This document shows, one piece after another, positions 27,201 through 36,028 of a stretch of 64,000 nt of DNA. Location of the stretch: contig CAWUKT010000014.1 of the NCBI GenBank assembly GCA_963923035.1, positions 37,432 through 101,431 on the forward strand, given 5' to 3'. Below the pieces are notes generated by a model. The model was not told the DNA's origin. It ran no database searches and saw only the letters and a program-made list of their open reading frames with translations. The stretch is from CAWUKT01 sp963923035 (GTDB lineage: Bacteria; Bacteroidota; Bacteroidia; J057; JADKCL01). The translations under genes and the position numbers were made by a program. Positions within the stretch are counted from its first letter, which is position 1; every line of letters starts with the position of its first letter.

Positions 27201-29164
27201 GAGTGGATACCTCATTGTGCGATACCTTCGCGACGACCTTGGCCGGAAATGTACCGCCGCAGGGCATCAGTGGGCTTTGGTCGGTGGGAAATGGACCCGG
27301 CGGGATTTCCTTCAATACCGCGATTGATTTCGATGCGATTGTGTCGGGATTGGGGGCGGGCGCCAATGAGTTGGTGTGGACCCTGGATGACAGCGGCTGT
27401 CTGGTGTCCGATACCGTGGTCATCACGGTGAATGTGACGCCGGTGGTCAGTGCCGGTCCGGACCAATTCCTCTGCGATACCTTCTCCACCCAATTGGCTG
27501 GATCCAATTCCGGGACCAATTTCTCGAATTGGATGGTCCTCACCGGTGGAGGGACCTTCTCTCCCACCTCCAATGATTCAGCTGCCACCGTCAGCAATCT
27601 CCAACCTGGAACCAATGCCCTCATCTGGATGGTGGGGCCCAATATGAACTGTACGGCGGCAGATACCGTCCTGATCGATGTGTCGACCCCGCCCACCGGC
27701 ACCATCTCCGCGGGCGCGGACACCACCATCTGTGAGCAGCCCAGCTTTGCCCTGACGGCCGACTCCAATTTCACGGGCTCCGGCCAGTGGTCCGCCATCA
27801 CTCCGGGCATTTCCTTCACCAATATCAACCAGCCCAATACCTTGGTCTCGGGCCTCGCCAATGGGGGCAACCTGGTGGTGTGGACGGTGACGAGTGGGGC
27901 CTGCTCCGAAAGTGATACCCTGTTGGTACAAGTGGATTCCCTGACGGCGCTGGTGGCCGCCGGAGCCGACCTGGACCTCTGTGATGCGGACAGCTTCTCC
28001 TTCAATGCAGCCAATCCCCAGCCGGGAACGGGAGCCTGGACGCTGCTCCAGGGCACTGGCTCGGCCGTCGATCCGACGCTGGAGACCTCTCTGGTCCTTA
28101 ATGTGGGGCTTGGCACCAGCCTTTGGATTTGGGAAGTGACCGAGGGCGTCTGTACGGAAGGCGATACCGTGGAGATCCGGAACGTACCCGCTCCTTCTCC
28201 GGCGGATGCCGGAGCGGACACCATCCTGTGTGGTACCGATGGCCTGTCCCTTCGGGGCAATGTTCCCGCCGTCGGGATGGGCATGTGGACCGGTCCCGGG
28301 ATCACCCAGCCGGCCAACCCCAATTCGCCGGTCGTTGGCTTGGCGCTCGGCACCAATGCCCTGGCCTGGACCATTTCCAATGGCGTATGTCCGACGGAGT
28401 CGGATACCATCCTGGTGGACGTCCGGACTTTGGACCTTGCGGATGCGGGCCCGGATGAGACCATTTGTGATACCTTCATCACGACGCTCAGCGCTGCCAA
28501 CAACAGCGGCTTCTGGACCGATCCGTCGGGATTGGCGCAGATTGCCGATCCGAATGCTCCCCTGACGCAGGTCTCCGACCTGATCCTCGGGACCAATGCG
28601 TTTGTTTGGACCGCCGATACCGGCTTCTGCCAAAACAGCGATACCCTTCAGATCCTCGTGGCGATTCCTTCCATCCTCCCGGATGCTGGTCCCGACCAGG
28701 AAATCTTCGAGACCTCTGCGGTCCTGACCGGGAATGATCCCGGTCCCAACGGCAACGTGGAGTGGAACCTGGTCAGTGGCGGCGGTAACATCGCCTCCGC
28801 GATTTCTCCTGCGACCACGATCGACAACCTCAATCCCGGCCTCAATGTCCTGACCTACGGCCTCAGCGATGGCACCTGTGCCGCCGAGCGGGACACCTTG
28901 TTCATCGAAGTGCTGGCCCTGAATGTCCCCACCGGATTCTCTCCGAATGGCGACCAGGTCAACGATACCTGGGTGATCCGGGGCGTCGAGAATTTTGCCC
29001 CCGCCAATGTGAAGGTCTTCAACCGCTGGGGCAACCAGGTCTATGCCGCTGAGAATTACCAGAACGATTGGGATGGGGCCACCCTGACCGACGATACCTA
29101 TTACTATGTCCTGACCCTCGGCGACGGCCGGGAATTGAACGGTTATGTGATCCTGAAGCGGTAG
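24227..29164 (+). CDS. Giant secreted repeat protein, T9SS type B (gliding-type) sorting domain
   Basis: 1645 residues from the ATG at 24227 (frame open from 24149). The signal peptide follows a basic stretch (GKPRRR) and ends at about LHAQP. Residues about 35-490 contain repeated blades such as GNLYFTGTFEGTASF and FVTGSYSS, as in SBBP/beta-propeller-like surface proteins. Then come 13 tandem modules of about 80-90 residues, each with AGPDTxIC...L, a Trp-centred GTWSVLSGGG strand, and LVWTVTNGxC...DTV. The end (TGFSPNGDQVNDTWVIRGVENF ... VFNRWGNQVY ... ILKR) is a CHU_C/type B sorting domain, so the protein should be exported by the type IX system and stay on the surface or be released. It probably acts as an adhesin or stalk; no catalytic motif is seen. 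Confidence 0.88.
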   Translation: MMNKVSFYGKPRRRIAFSVLFLLGLFLFNSGAELHAQPLAWEWVRTANGPDYEAINSIAIDTIDHSLYFGGSYRTSLEIDGTTYAGTTYDQAYISRTDTTGNLFWTFQWLSSDSSRIIDVSSSPFGNVFFIGEFQDSLFFPNNLSATSYDTLISNGGQDLIVGYIQANGNRAWYRHYGGPGEETAGGVDRRNGNLYFTGTFEGTASFSSVSKTSAGGQDAFLVNASFLFGSTNWVRQAGGNIDARGLKVCSDGGGVYWAGTYGAGNMDIELFTAPTLNNIGGDDVFIAKYDHFGAPLWANRLGSVSNGNPDLLTGMGCDVTGVFVTGSYSSAFDIYRPGGAYFGGLTSAGSRSQFLLSYNPTSGEPQWSQRIAGLNSGMAGELSADQRGAIFVSGGWSGNSALGGGTSYPANGIDGYLARYANNGNFEWAVPIEGNGNQVPMSVAAEQELVVVAGFHTDTANFAGLVADFVGGSQDAFYARLGCPSPTSPNLLDFAGPDSTDCADSLNLYASGLGLSWQGTWTVLSGSATIAAPTDPGALVNFNGANGLYVLQWSMTTGGCSLADTVEIDILTPPVAATGPDTNICGADLTLYAQNTGPYTGTWSVLSGGGVVQVPTSNTSLISSLPPGQNDLLWTVGPAACQETDTLSIFSDSAITALAGPNVNLCGVQPINLAGNNPGILPAEWTLVNGGGTLADSSLFNTQFTPVAGLTELEWRVTNGVCEERDTVTVEVFSPLPAFAGNDTSICGDTLVLNASGAGTSGTGTWSILAGSGTFSNVNDSNATVSSLNTVIPANLLVWEVVNGACTTRDTLSITARQQPVTDAGPDTLICDTTYMLNGNFAANNGSLGWTVLSGGGILINPSLPFTDVEQLSPGANVFEYVWINGSCSDTDTVVVTRDAYPDPVNAGSDFTACFGDSALTGALTPVVGTGVWTSPNPAISFSPDTLPSTSVAGFPAGANTLIWTVTNGICPAESDTVRLDGIIAPLVDAGVDTSLCDTFATTLAGNVPPQGISGLWSVGNGPGGISFNTAIDFDAIVSGLGAGANELVWTLDDSGCLVSDTVVITVNVTPVVSAGPDQFLCDTFSTQLAGSNSGTNFSNWMVLTGGGTFSPTSNDSAATVSNLQPGTNALIWMVGPNMNCTAADTVLIDVSTPPTGTISAGADTTICEQPSFALTADSNFTGSGQWSAITPGISFTNINQPNTLVSGLANGGNLVVWTVTSGACSESDTLLVQVDSLTALVAAGADLDLCDADSFSFNAANPQPGTGAWTLLQGTGSAVDPTLETSLVLNVGLGTSLWIWEVTEGVCTEGDTVEIRNVPAPSPADAGADTILCGTDGLSLRGNVPAVGMGMWTGPGITQPANPNSPVVGLALGTNALAWTISNGVCPTESDTILVDVRTLDLADAGPDETICDTFITTLSAANNSGFWTDPSGLAQIADPNAPLTQVSDLILGTNAFVWTADTGFCQNSDTLQILVAIPSILPDAGPDQEIFETSAVLTGNDPGPNGNVEWNLVSGGGNIASAISPATTIDNLNPGLNVLTYGLSDGTCAAERDTLFIEVLALNVPTGFSPNGDQVNDTWVIRGVENFAPANVKVFNRWGNQVYAAENYQNDWDGATLTDDTYYYVLTLGDGRELNGYVILKR

Positions 29165-29270
29165 GTGGTTTTGCTGATTCCTCCGATTCGGTTTCCCTTC
29201 CATTTCCCATTCGCTTTATCCCCCAATTCGATTATCTTTATCCTCCACCAAAAAGAAGCGCTCATCATCC

Positions 29271-32200
29271 ATGTCCGCCCGTGATCTTCGTGAAATCGCT
29301 GACCTTCCCCTGACGGGGTTGCGGTACGGCTTGTCCGACAAGCTGTTGCGGGTGAATTCTGACCGGAACAATCCGGTGGACAAGAAAAAGGCGGAAAAGA
29401 TCGTCGAGGTGCTGGGCGAAGCGGGCGTCCGCCAGAGCCAATTGGACCACTTCAAGGACCTGCACAAGCAATTGCGGGATGCCGTGGGGTTGGGGCAAAA
29501 CAAGAACGAGATCGTCTGGGAGATGCTGATCCTGCTCAGGCTCATCCGGGCCGAGTACGATTTCGAGGACCTGATCAGCGTCTCGCTGGACCGGGTCATG
29601 ATGGATTGGCAGGGAAGCATTTTTGCCAAGGAAGAACTCAAGCTGTTCATCCAGTCCCTCCAGACCCTGTTGGACAAAGAGGATTTGACCGAAGAAAGTC
29701 TGAATGCTTCTGCGGCGATTCTGGAGGGCCTCGCCCCCGAAGATCCCGACCTGTCCTCGCCCGCCAAGCAATTGCTCTGGGCCGCCCACCTGCTCTTTTT
29801 GATCTACAATCCCGAACTTATCCTCAATTGGCCGGAGCGGCGGCGCGGCAAGAACCGCCTCGACTCCACCCAACTCTGGCGCCAATTGCTCCGGAGCCGC
29901 AAGGTCCGCTACATGCGGGCCCTGTACGCCTCCCATATCTTCAACCTCCTCCGCAACAATGACCTGATGGTCGGTTGGGGCGCTCCCGGCTCCTGGTTTT
30001 CCTATGCCGTCAACCCCGCCCCTGGCCGCATCAATTGTGACCTGCTCTATTCCATGCTGGCGGGCTTCGAACACGCCCGCGCCTGTGTGGTCCACGAGAT
30101 GGGCCACGCGGTCCTGACCCGGGGCGTTCCGTCCTATATCCAGGAATTGAGCGATGGCATTGCGGAGATGGAAAATTCAGACACGGCCCTCACCATGTCG
30201 CACGAGCTGCGGCTAAAGCAGTATTTCCTGAATGCCTGTGAGGACAATTGTGTCAACCGCTTCACCGAACAAGTCGGGAAGATATTCGGCCAGGACTACG
30301 GTTATTCCCTGAACCATTTCTATACCGCGATTGGAGATGTGGGCCGGCGTTTCCTCAAACAACGCGAAGTCTACGGAGAAGCCACCCCCGAGAACCGGTT
30401 CAAGAACCTCACTTTCATCATCTCCCGCGTTTTCCTCTCCAACAACGGCCTCTTCGACAATACGCCCGAAGGTTGGGCCTCCCTGATGTCGCATCCGGAG
30501 TGGATCACCGCCCGCGACCGGGACAATCCCGAGGAAAAACTGGAGGCCGAAGCGGCATTCGACCAGCTGATCGAGATGTGTGAGGAAGTCGAACATTATT
30601 TCCCGCCACTTCAGGAGATGGCCGGTGGTCCCCGGCACTACGGAGAACAGGCCGAAGCCTATGCCGAGCGCCGGTTTGAATTGATCCACGAGATGTGGGA
30701 CCTCTTCGCAAAAGACATCGTGGACGAGATCTTGGAGGACGAGGAGAGCGATGTGGACGATGCGATGGACCAATTCGAATCCAACACGAATACCGATCCC
30801 CCGCCTCCCAAGAAAAAACAACAGGACAAAGATGAGCAAGAGGAGCCTGAGGACGACGACGAGGAAAAGGAAAATGACAACCCGGCCCCGCCCACCCAGG
30901 CCGACCAAAATGCCGACAACGACTCCGACGAAGACCTGGAAGGGGAGGAGCCAACCGAGCAAAAGCCAGAGGAGGAGGAAGGCGAGAGCGATGGCGAGGG
31001 CGAAGATGAATCCACCGGCGACGGGGATGAGGGCGAAGACGAATCGGAAGAGGGGGCGGAAGACGATGCCGACGACGCGGGGGATTCTCCTCCGGAGGAT
31101 GGCGGCAGCGGTCAGCAGAGTGATCCCACTGAGAAGCCGGATCAGCAGGACCAACAGGAACAAGAAGACAGCGAGGACCAACAACAGGAGGGCGAGTCAA
31201 AGGAGCAGGAATCGCAGATGAACGATGAGGACATGCCCGCGCCGGACCCGGACCAGGTAGAGGAGCAGGAACAAATGCAGGAGGCCGAGGGCGGCGAAGA
31301 GGGAGAAGGCGAGGAGGAAACTCCGAGTTTGGAAGAGTTGATGGACCAGTTGGAGCAGCAATTGGAGGACATGGACATCAAAAAGCAGATGGACGAGTCC
31401 GAAGATGCGGAGCAAAAGGTCGAGGAAGTGGAGGACGAAGAGGAAGCCGAAGCGGAATTGGTGCGGGAAATGGTCGACCAGACCCAACCCCCGGAGGCCA
31501 AGGAGCCGCCGTTGGACGAAGACGAAGACAAGAAGGGTGACCAGGGCGCGGACCACGGCGGGACCGCCGACAGCAACCAGGTCCTCGACAGCGAATACAT
31601 TCCCGAGGAGCCGCTTTCCTCGATTTCCGACCTCATGGACGCCCTCAAAGAGGCCGACGAGGCGGAAGAAGAACAACAACGCGAGCGCGAAAAGCGCGAA
31701 GAGCGGCGGAAGGACCGCGAACAGGAGCAGCCCGAAGCCCCGCCCCACATCGTCAACCCGCCCAGCCCCATGGGCCTCGACGAATTGGCCGGCGGATCCT
31801 GGGAGGACTTCTCCAAGCGGGTCAGCCTCCACGGCTCGGTCATCTCGGTCATGGCCGCCAGCCTCGAAAAGCTCAAGCGCGCCCAGCTCAAATTCGTCCA
31901 CAAGCTCTCCAAGAAGCACTCCCTCATCCCCGAAGGCGGGGACCTGCGCCGCTTTGACCAGCGCGCGATGGACTCCCTGATCCAGCGCATCGCCAAGCGC
32001 GAAAAGTTCGACAAGGACCACCTGAGCATGTTCCGCAAGGACGGACGGCGGGCGGCGGCCTCCCGGCCGACGCGCATCATCCTGATCGACGGCTCGCGGT
32101 CGATGACCTTTGGCGGGCATCCCATGCCCATGGACAAGGCGATCCAGGAAGCGGTGATCGACTACATGGCCAGCCGGGTCGCCGGCTACGACACCTTCAT

Positions 32201-32744
32201 CACCATGTTCGGCCCCGAAAATCCCCTCGAAATCGCCAAGCCCGGGGACTCCCTCGTCGAAATCGGCAAGACCATCGAGAAGGTCACCGGCGGCCTCAAT
32301 ACCATGACCTATTTGTCCCCGGCCCTCCTCCACACCATCCGCCAGGTCGCCTACCGCAAGAAATTCGAGGAGAACTACGTCGGCTTCACCAATTTCGTCA
32401 TCTACTCCGACGGCGACATCGACGACCTCGCCCGCAGCCGCGCCCTCATCGAGCAAATCATCCAGCACGCCCCCAAGACCACCTTTGACTTCGTCCTGAT
32501 CACCACCAAGCGCGCCACCCCGATGGACGTGCTGATCAATACCCTCGACGCCAAGAACCCGGTCCACGAGATCGGCGTCGTCCGCGGTAACGCCACCCGC
32601 AAGTACCCGATGGCGCTCACCTCCACCTACAAGCTCACCAACCGCCTCAACAAGGCCAGCAGTGGTTTTGCCGACCCATCATTCCTCCGCAGCGGCCAGT
32701 TCAAGCGGCTTTGGCAGTTGCTGACGATGGGGAATAAGGGCTAG
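29271..32744 (+). CDS. Cytoplasmic zincin-like and von Willebrand A protein with acidic linker
   Basis: 1157 residues, no signal peptide. N-terminal part (about 1-480): helical, with VVHEMGHAVLTRG (HExxH at 275-279) and, about 45 residues later, NACEDNCVNRF, where Glu324 could be the third zinc ligand as in gluzincin-like N-x-x-E-D motifs. Residues about 495-830 are an extremely acidic low-complexity linker rich in Asp, Glu and Gln. The C-terminal part (about 840-1157) is a VWA domain with an intact MIDAS motif, IILIDGSRSM (Asp940-x-Ser942-x-Ser944), and a conserved Asp further on in VIYSDGDIDD. The order acidic linker then VWA recalls CobT and MoxR-partner proteins, but no AAA+ ATPase gene is adjacent. 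Function unknown; a metal-dependent protease or chelatase-like adaptor is possible. Confidence 0.7.
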   Translation: MSARDLREIADLPLTGLRYGLSDKLLRVNSDRNNPVDKKKAEKIVEVLGEAGVRQSQLDHFKDLHKQLRDAVGLGQNKNEIVWEMLILLRLIRAEYDFEDLISVSLDRVMMDWQGSIFAKEELKLFIQSLQTLLDKEDLTEESLNASAAILEGLAPEDPDLSSPAKQLLWAAHLLFLIYNPELILNWPERRRGKNRLDSTQLWRQLLRSRKVRYMRALYASHIFNLLRNNDLMVGWGAPGSWFSYAVNPAPGRINCDLLYSMLAGFEHARACVVHEMGHAVLTRGVPSYIQELSDGIAEMENSDTALTMSHELRLKQYFLNACEDNCVNRFTEQVGKIFGQDYGYSLNHFYTAIGDVGRRFLKQREVYGEATPENRFKNLTFIISRVFLSNNGLFDNTPEGWASLMSHPEWITARDRDNPEEKLEAEAAFDQLIEMCEEVEHYFPPLQEMAGGPRHYGEQAEAYAERRFELIHEMWDLFAKDIVDEILEDEESDVDDAMDQFESNTNTDPPPPKKKQQDKDEQEEPEDDDEEKENDNPAPPTQADQNADNDSDEDLEGEEPTEQKPEEEEGESDGEGEDESTGDGDEGEDESEEGAEDDADDAGDSPPEDGGSGQQSDPTEKPDQQDQQEQEDSEDQQQEGESKEQESQMNDEDMPAPDPDQVEEQEQMQEAEGGEEGEGEEETPSLEELMDQLEQQLEDMDIKKQMDESEDAEQKVEEVEDEEEAEAELVREMVDQTQPPEAKEPPLDEDEDKKGDQGADHGGTADSNQVLDSEYIPEEPLSSISDLMDALKEADEAEEEQQREREKREERRKDREQEQPEAPPHIVNPPSPMGLDELAGGSWEDFSKRVSLHGSVISVMAASLEKLKRAQLKFVHKLSKKHSLIPEGGDLRRFDQRAMDSLIQRIAKREKFDKDHLSMFRKDGRRAAASRPTRIILIDGSRSMTFGGHPMPMDKAIQEAVIDYMASRVAGYDTFITMFGPENPLEIAKPGDSLVEIGKTIEKVTGGLNTMTYLSPALLHTIRQVAYRKKFEENYVGFTNFVIYSDGDIDDLARSRALIEQIIQHAPKTTFDFVLITTKRATPMDVLINTLDAKNPVHEIGVVRGNATRKYPMALTSTYKLTNRLNKASSGFADPSFLRSGQFKRLWQLLTMGNKG

Positions 32745-32948
32745 GGGGATGCCTCCGGCCCGGGCCATCCGCGACTCGCTCCTCCCGCTGGTCGGGAGCT
32801 CAAACAACCCGCTCCTGTCCCTATCCCGATTTTTTGACCCGTCCACTTCATTTTTAGGGCATTGACCCACGATTTTCCCAAGAATCACTCCCTGAATTCC
32901 GTATATTGCAGTGTTTAATATTGCCAATTGCCCTCTTAAGACCCAACT

Positions 32949-35210
32949 ATGTCTGCCGAACACGTTCACCAATCGGCGCATGCTGATCAGGAAAGCCACG
33001 AATCTACCGGTGGTATCCAGATGCGCGCCCCCGCCCTCAACCTGCAAGCAGGTCCCACCTTTCAATTGAGTCGCACCACCCCCGTTCAACGTCAGGTTGA
33101 CCTTGGAGCCTCCGTCGGAGACGGCGGGACCAATGCCCCCGTCGATGTCCGGGCCGTCCAGGACGAACTCCATACCCTCGGGTACCTCAGCGATGCCAAC
33201 TGGGAAGCCGAACGCATCGCCGACGATGCCGAAGGCGCCGTCGCCATCGCCGATATTCCCAATACGATGAGCGCGCTCTCCCGCTGGAGCGTGGCGGCCC
33301 TCGGCCGCCCTGTCCTGCTGATCGAACCCGACCAGGTGGTCGAATCTCGCCTGAATGGTGGCCTGGCCCAGCCCCTCGGAACCGTCAATGTCGGCGATAC
33401 CGTCGGCCAGGGCGGCACCAACAATGTCGCCGATGTCCGGGCCGTCCAGGCCCGCCTTAATGCCCTGGGTTTCCTCAACGACAACGACTTGCAGGCCGAG
33501 ACCCCGGCCGAAGATGCCGAAGGCCAGATCGAAGAGGCGAACCTCACCCAGACCATTGCTGCGATTACCGCCTTCAACAATGCGCAGGGCACGAGCCTCC
33601 ATTTCGTATCTGTCGACAGCTTGCAGGAGAGCCAGCTGAACAATCCCCGCCAATTCAGCGAGAACCGCTTCGGATTGACCGATTCCGTCGGGACCGGAGG
33701 AGAAAATATGCCGGCTGACGTCACCGCCATCCAGACGCGTTTGGTTGCCCTCGGCTACCTCAGCCAGGCCAATGCCACGGCTGAAGCACCGCCTCAGGCG
33801 GACGACCAGGCTGAACCGCAGGCGGTCCCCGAGGCCAATCTGGCCCAAACCATTGCGGCCATCAATTCCTTCCAGGAAGTCATGGGCCTGACCCAGAACG
33901 GGACGGTCAGTGCCGGGAGCGACACCCACCGTCTGTTGATGAATCCTTCCCTGCCCGCGCCGGGCGGCGTGGACATCGCCGGGAACGTGGGAACCGGTCG
34001 CCCCAATGCGGCGGCCGATGTGCGCGCGGTCCAGGACCGCCTCCACGACCTTGGATTCCTCAGTACCGCGAATTACCTCGATGAGCGCGTGGATCCCGAA
34101 GGTGGAAACGTGGCCGACAACGACATGCCGGAAACCATTGCCGCGATCCGGGCCTTCCAGGAAAATGCTGTGGGCCGTCCCGATGGCTGGATTGGCGCCG
34201 GTGGCAAGACCGAACGGACGCTCAATGATCCCACTTACGGGACCATGACCACCATCAATCCCGAAGCCACGAACGCGGAAGCGGACTTCGAATTGGAGAT
34301 CAACGACAATGCGCTTCAGGCCATCCTCGATGCGATTGAAGCCATTGAAGGGGCCAATAGCCCGGGTGAGATTCCCGCGAACCTCACCAATGGGGCGGGC
34401 GTGCCTGCTTCCTACGGGGCCGGTCAGATGATCGGCAGTACCGCCTTGGGAACCCTCGACAATAATGCGGACCTGGCCGCTCACTACAACCTCGACCAAG
34501 CCAGCATCGACGAGATGCGGGACCGCGCCACCGAAACGCGGGATGCCTATTCCGATACCCGGGCCCTCGTTCCGAATGCCACCAACCAGGCGACCTTGAA
34601 CCAGGCCATCCAGAACTTCATCACCCAGAATGGGGAAGACTTCCTGACCGATACCGGCCTTCAGGAGGAAGACATCCGCCGGATGTTCAATACCCACAAT
34701 ATTTACCGCCATATTCAAGCTCTTGGCGTTCCCCGGACCAACGGGAATACCGGTACGGTCATCGCGCCGCAGGGCTCCGGCCTCACTGCGAACCAGTACG
34801 CCAACCAGTTGGCGACCCAGATGATGAACGACGATGACGTGACGGACTCGATGGATGCTGTGGGCATGAACCGCAGCTCGCTGCGGACCTATATCCGCTA
34901 CATCGACGCCTACGGCGAGAACCGGGCTGCTTTCCAAACCAAGGCGATCTTCAGCCATGAGGACGGCCAGAAGGTACGGAACGCCCTGACCGACGGCAAC
35001 GGCGGAATCGCCGCGTACCATATCCGCGACAACTACAATACGGTCGATGGCATCGTCGCGCAGAATGAACCCAACCGGGCCCAGGTCGTCGCCAGCATTG
35101 TGGCGGTGATGCATAACCGGGGAGGTTCCGCCCAAGGTTGGTACAACGACATGGCCACCGTCAACGGTTATCCTTACGTCCAACATTTCCTCGACAACTG
35201 GAATCCGTAA
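32949..35210 (+). CDS. Leader-bearing protein with four peptidoglycan-binding-like repeats and a lysozyme-like C-terminus
   Basis: 753 residues. The first 50 are a disordered leader without a signal peptide (His/Ser/Glu-rich, then ALNLQAGPTFQLSRTTPVQR). Four modules of about 100-120 residues follow, each with VGxGGxNxxADVRAVQxRLxxLGFL and a later Q/T-IAAIxxFQ helix, matching the PG_binding_1 pattern. The C-terminal 300 residues contain AIEGANSPGEIP...ASYGAGQMIGSTALGTL, resembling the Glu and S/YGxxQ segments of lysozyme-like folds, and end HFLDNWNP. A peptidoglycan hydrolase is therefore likely but not proven. The leader is shared in style with the genes at 36.8, 39.5, 46.5 and 55.1 kb, so I infer delivery as cargo of a contractile injection system. 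The LRR lipoprotein gene overlaps its end. Confidence 0.7.
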   Translation: MSAEHVHQSAHADQESHESTGGIQMRAPALNLQAGPTFQLSRTTPVQRQVDLGASVGDGGTNAPVDVRAVQDELHTLGYLSDANWEAERIADDAEGAVAIADIPNTMSALSRWSVAALGRPVLLIEPDQVVESRLNGGLAQPLGTVNVGDTVGQGGTNNVADVRAVQARLNALGFLNDNDLQAETPAEDAEGQIEEANLTQTIAAITAFNNAQGTSLHFVSVDSLQESQLNNPRQFSENRFGLTDSVGTGGENMPADVTAIQTRLVALGYLSQANATAEAPPQADDQAEPQAVPEANLAQTIAAINSFQEVMGLTQNGTVSAGSDTHRLLMNPSLPAPGGVDIAGNVGTGRPNAAADVRAVQDRLHDLGFLSTANYLDERVDPEGGNVADNDMPETIAAIRAFQENAVGRPDGWIGAGGKTERTLNDPTYGTMTTINPEATNAEADFELEINDNALQAILDAIEAIEGANSPGEIPANLTNGAGVPASYGAGQMIGSTALGTLDNNADLAAHYNLDQASIDEMRDRATETRDAYSDTRALVPNATNQATLNQAIQNFITQNGEDFLTDTGLQEEDIRRMFNTHNIYRHIQALGVPRTNGNTGTVIAPQGSGLTANQYANQLATQMMNDDDVTDSMDAVGMNRSSLRTYIRYIDAYGENRAAFQTKAIFSHEDGQKVRNALTDGNGGIAAYHIRDNYNTVDGIVAQNEPNRAQVVASIVAVMHNRGGSAQGWYNDMATVNGYPYVQHFLDNWNP

Positions 35211-36016
35211 ACCATTTCTTCGGCTTTTTGCTGGTACTCTTGCTCTTGAGTGCCTGCAAAACCCGGCCTTCCGGCCGGAGCACTCTGGAATTCCGCATGG
35301 AGTTCCACCAGGTGGACTATGCGACGGAAGTCCGCGACTCTTTGGCGCGGCATCCAGAAACGACGGTGTTCATCTGTACGGGATGCGGATTGGAGGAGAT
35401 TCCGGCCGAGCTGCTGGCCTGCCAGCACTTGGAAGAGTTGGCCTTGGGACACAATGGCTTGAAGGAATTGCCGGCGGATATTGGAGCGTGGCGCTCCTTG
35501 CGGCGCTTGGACCTTTCCTACAATGACCGGCTGGGCTGGTCCCCCGTTTTGAGCGGCCTCGCCAGCCTGGAGGAGTTGAACCTGAATGGATGCGGGGTCC
35601 GGGCAGTTCCCCTTCCTCTGGAGGGACTGCCCAAGCTGAAGGTGCTGGCCTTGGGCCAGAATCCCTTGTTGCCGACGGCCTTGGAGGGGCTGATGGGATT
35701 GGATTCGCTGAAGTCCCTGAACATCAGTTATTCCAATCTGTACGATGTCCCGGAAGCCATTGGGGCATTAGAGGGACTGAACCAGTTGGACCTTTCGTCC
35801 AATGGGATTCAGGAGTTGCCGGACTTTTTATGGGATTTGCCCCTCACGTCCCTCGACCTTACGGAGAACAAATTGCCGGATTTGCCGGAGGGACTGCTTC
35901 GCTTGTATCCAGACTTAAAATACCTGGGCTTGGGCGCCAATCCACTGGACGCGCAAGCAGTGGAGGCCTTGAAAGAGCAGATGCCAGAGACAGAGATCAG
36001 CTTTTGGACGGATTGA
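35138..36016 (+). CDS. Leucine-rich-repeat lipoprotein
   Basis: Up to 292 residues. A hydrophobic segment ends in a clear lipobox, LLVLLLLSAC, with Cys40 as lipidation site, so the mature protein should be anchored to a membrane. Eight or so leucine-rich repeats of the LxxLxLxxNxLxxLPxxL type follow (for example LEELALGHNGLKELP and LNQLDLSSNGIQELPDFL). The start is uncertain: the frame opens with a TTG at 35138, 73 bases inside the upstream gene, and possible CTG (35198) or TTG (35228) starts lie nearer the lipobox; the first ATG (35297) would lose it. The overlap suggests co-expression with the upstream cargo-like gene, so it may protect against or anchor that enzyme. Confidence 0.75.
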   Translation: MVQRHGHRQRLSLRPTFPRQLESVNHFFGFLLVLLLLSACKTRPSGRSTLEFRMEFHQVDYATEVRDSLARHPETTVFICTGCGLEEIPAELLACQHLEELALGHNGLKELPADIGAWRSLRRLDLSYNDRLGWSPVLSGLASLEELNLNGCGVRAVPLPLEGLPKLKVLALGQNPLLPTALEGLMGLDSLKSLNISYSNLYDVPEAIGALEGLNQLDLSSNGIQELPDFLWDLPLTSLDLTENKLPDLPEGLLRLYPDLKYLGLGANPLDAQAVEALKEQMPETEISFWTD

Positions 36017-36028
36017 TTGAGGCCCGTA

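Noticed and set aside
32784..32800. Hairpin CTCCCG/CGGGAG after the VWA gene as terminator
   Set aside because: No T-run follows the stem, so terminator activity is not supported.
32679..35186. 835-codon frame antisense to the peptidoglycan-binding cargo gene, and similar long frames antisense to the M43, VWA, giant T9SS and S8 genes
   Set aside because: Mirror frames of repetitive or GC-rich genes; composition rich in Gly, Arg and Val without motifs.
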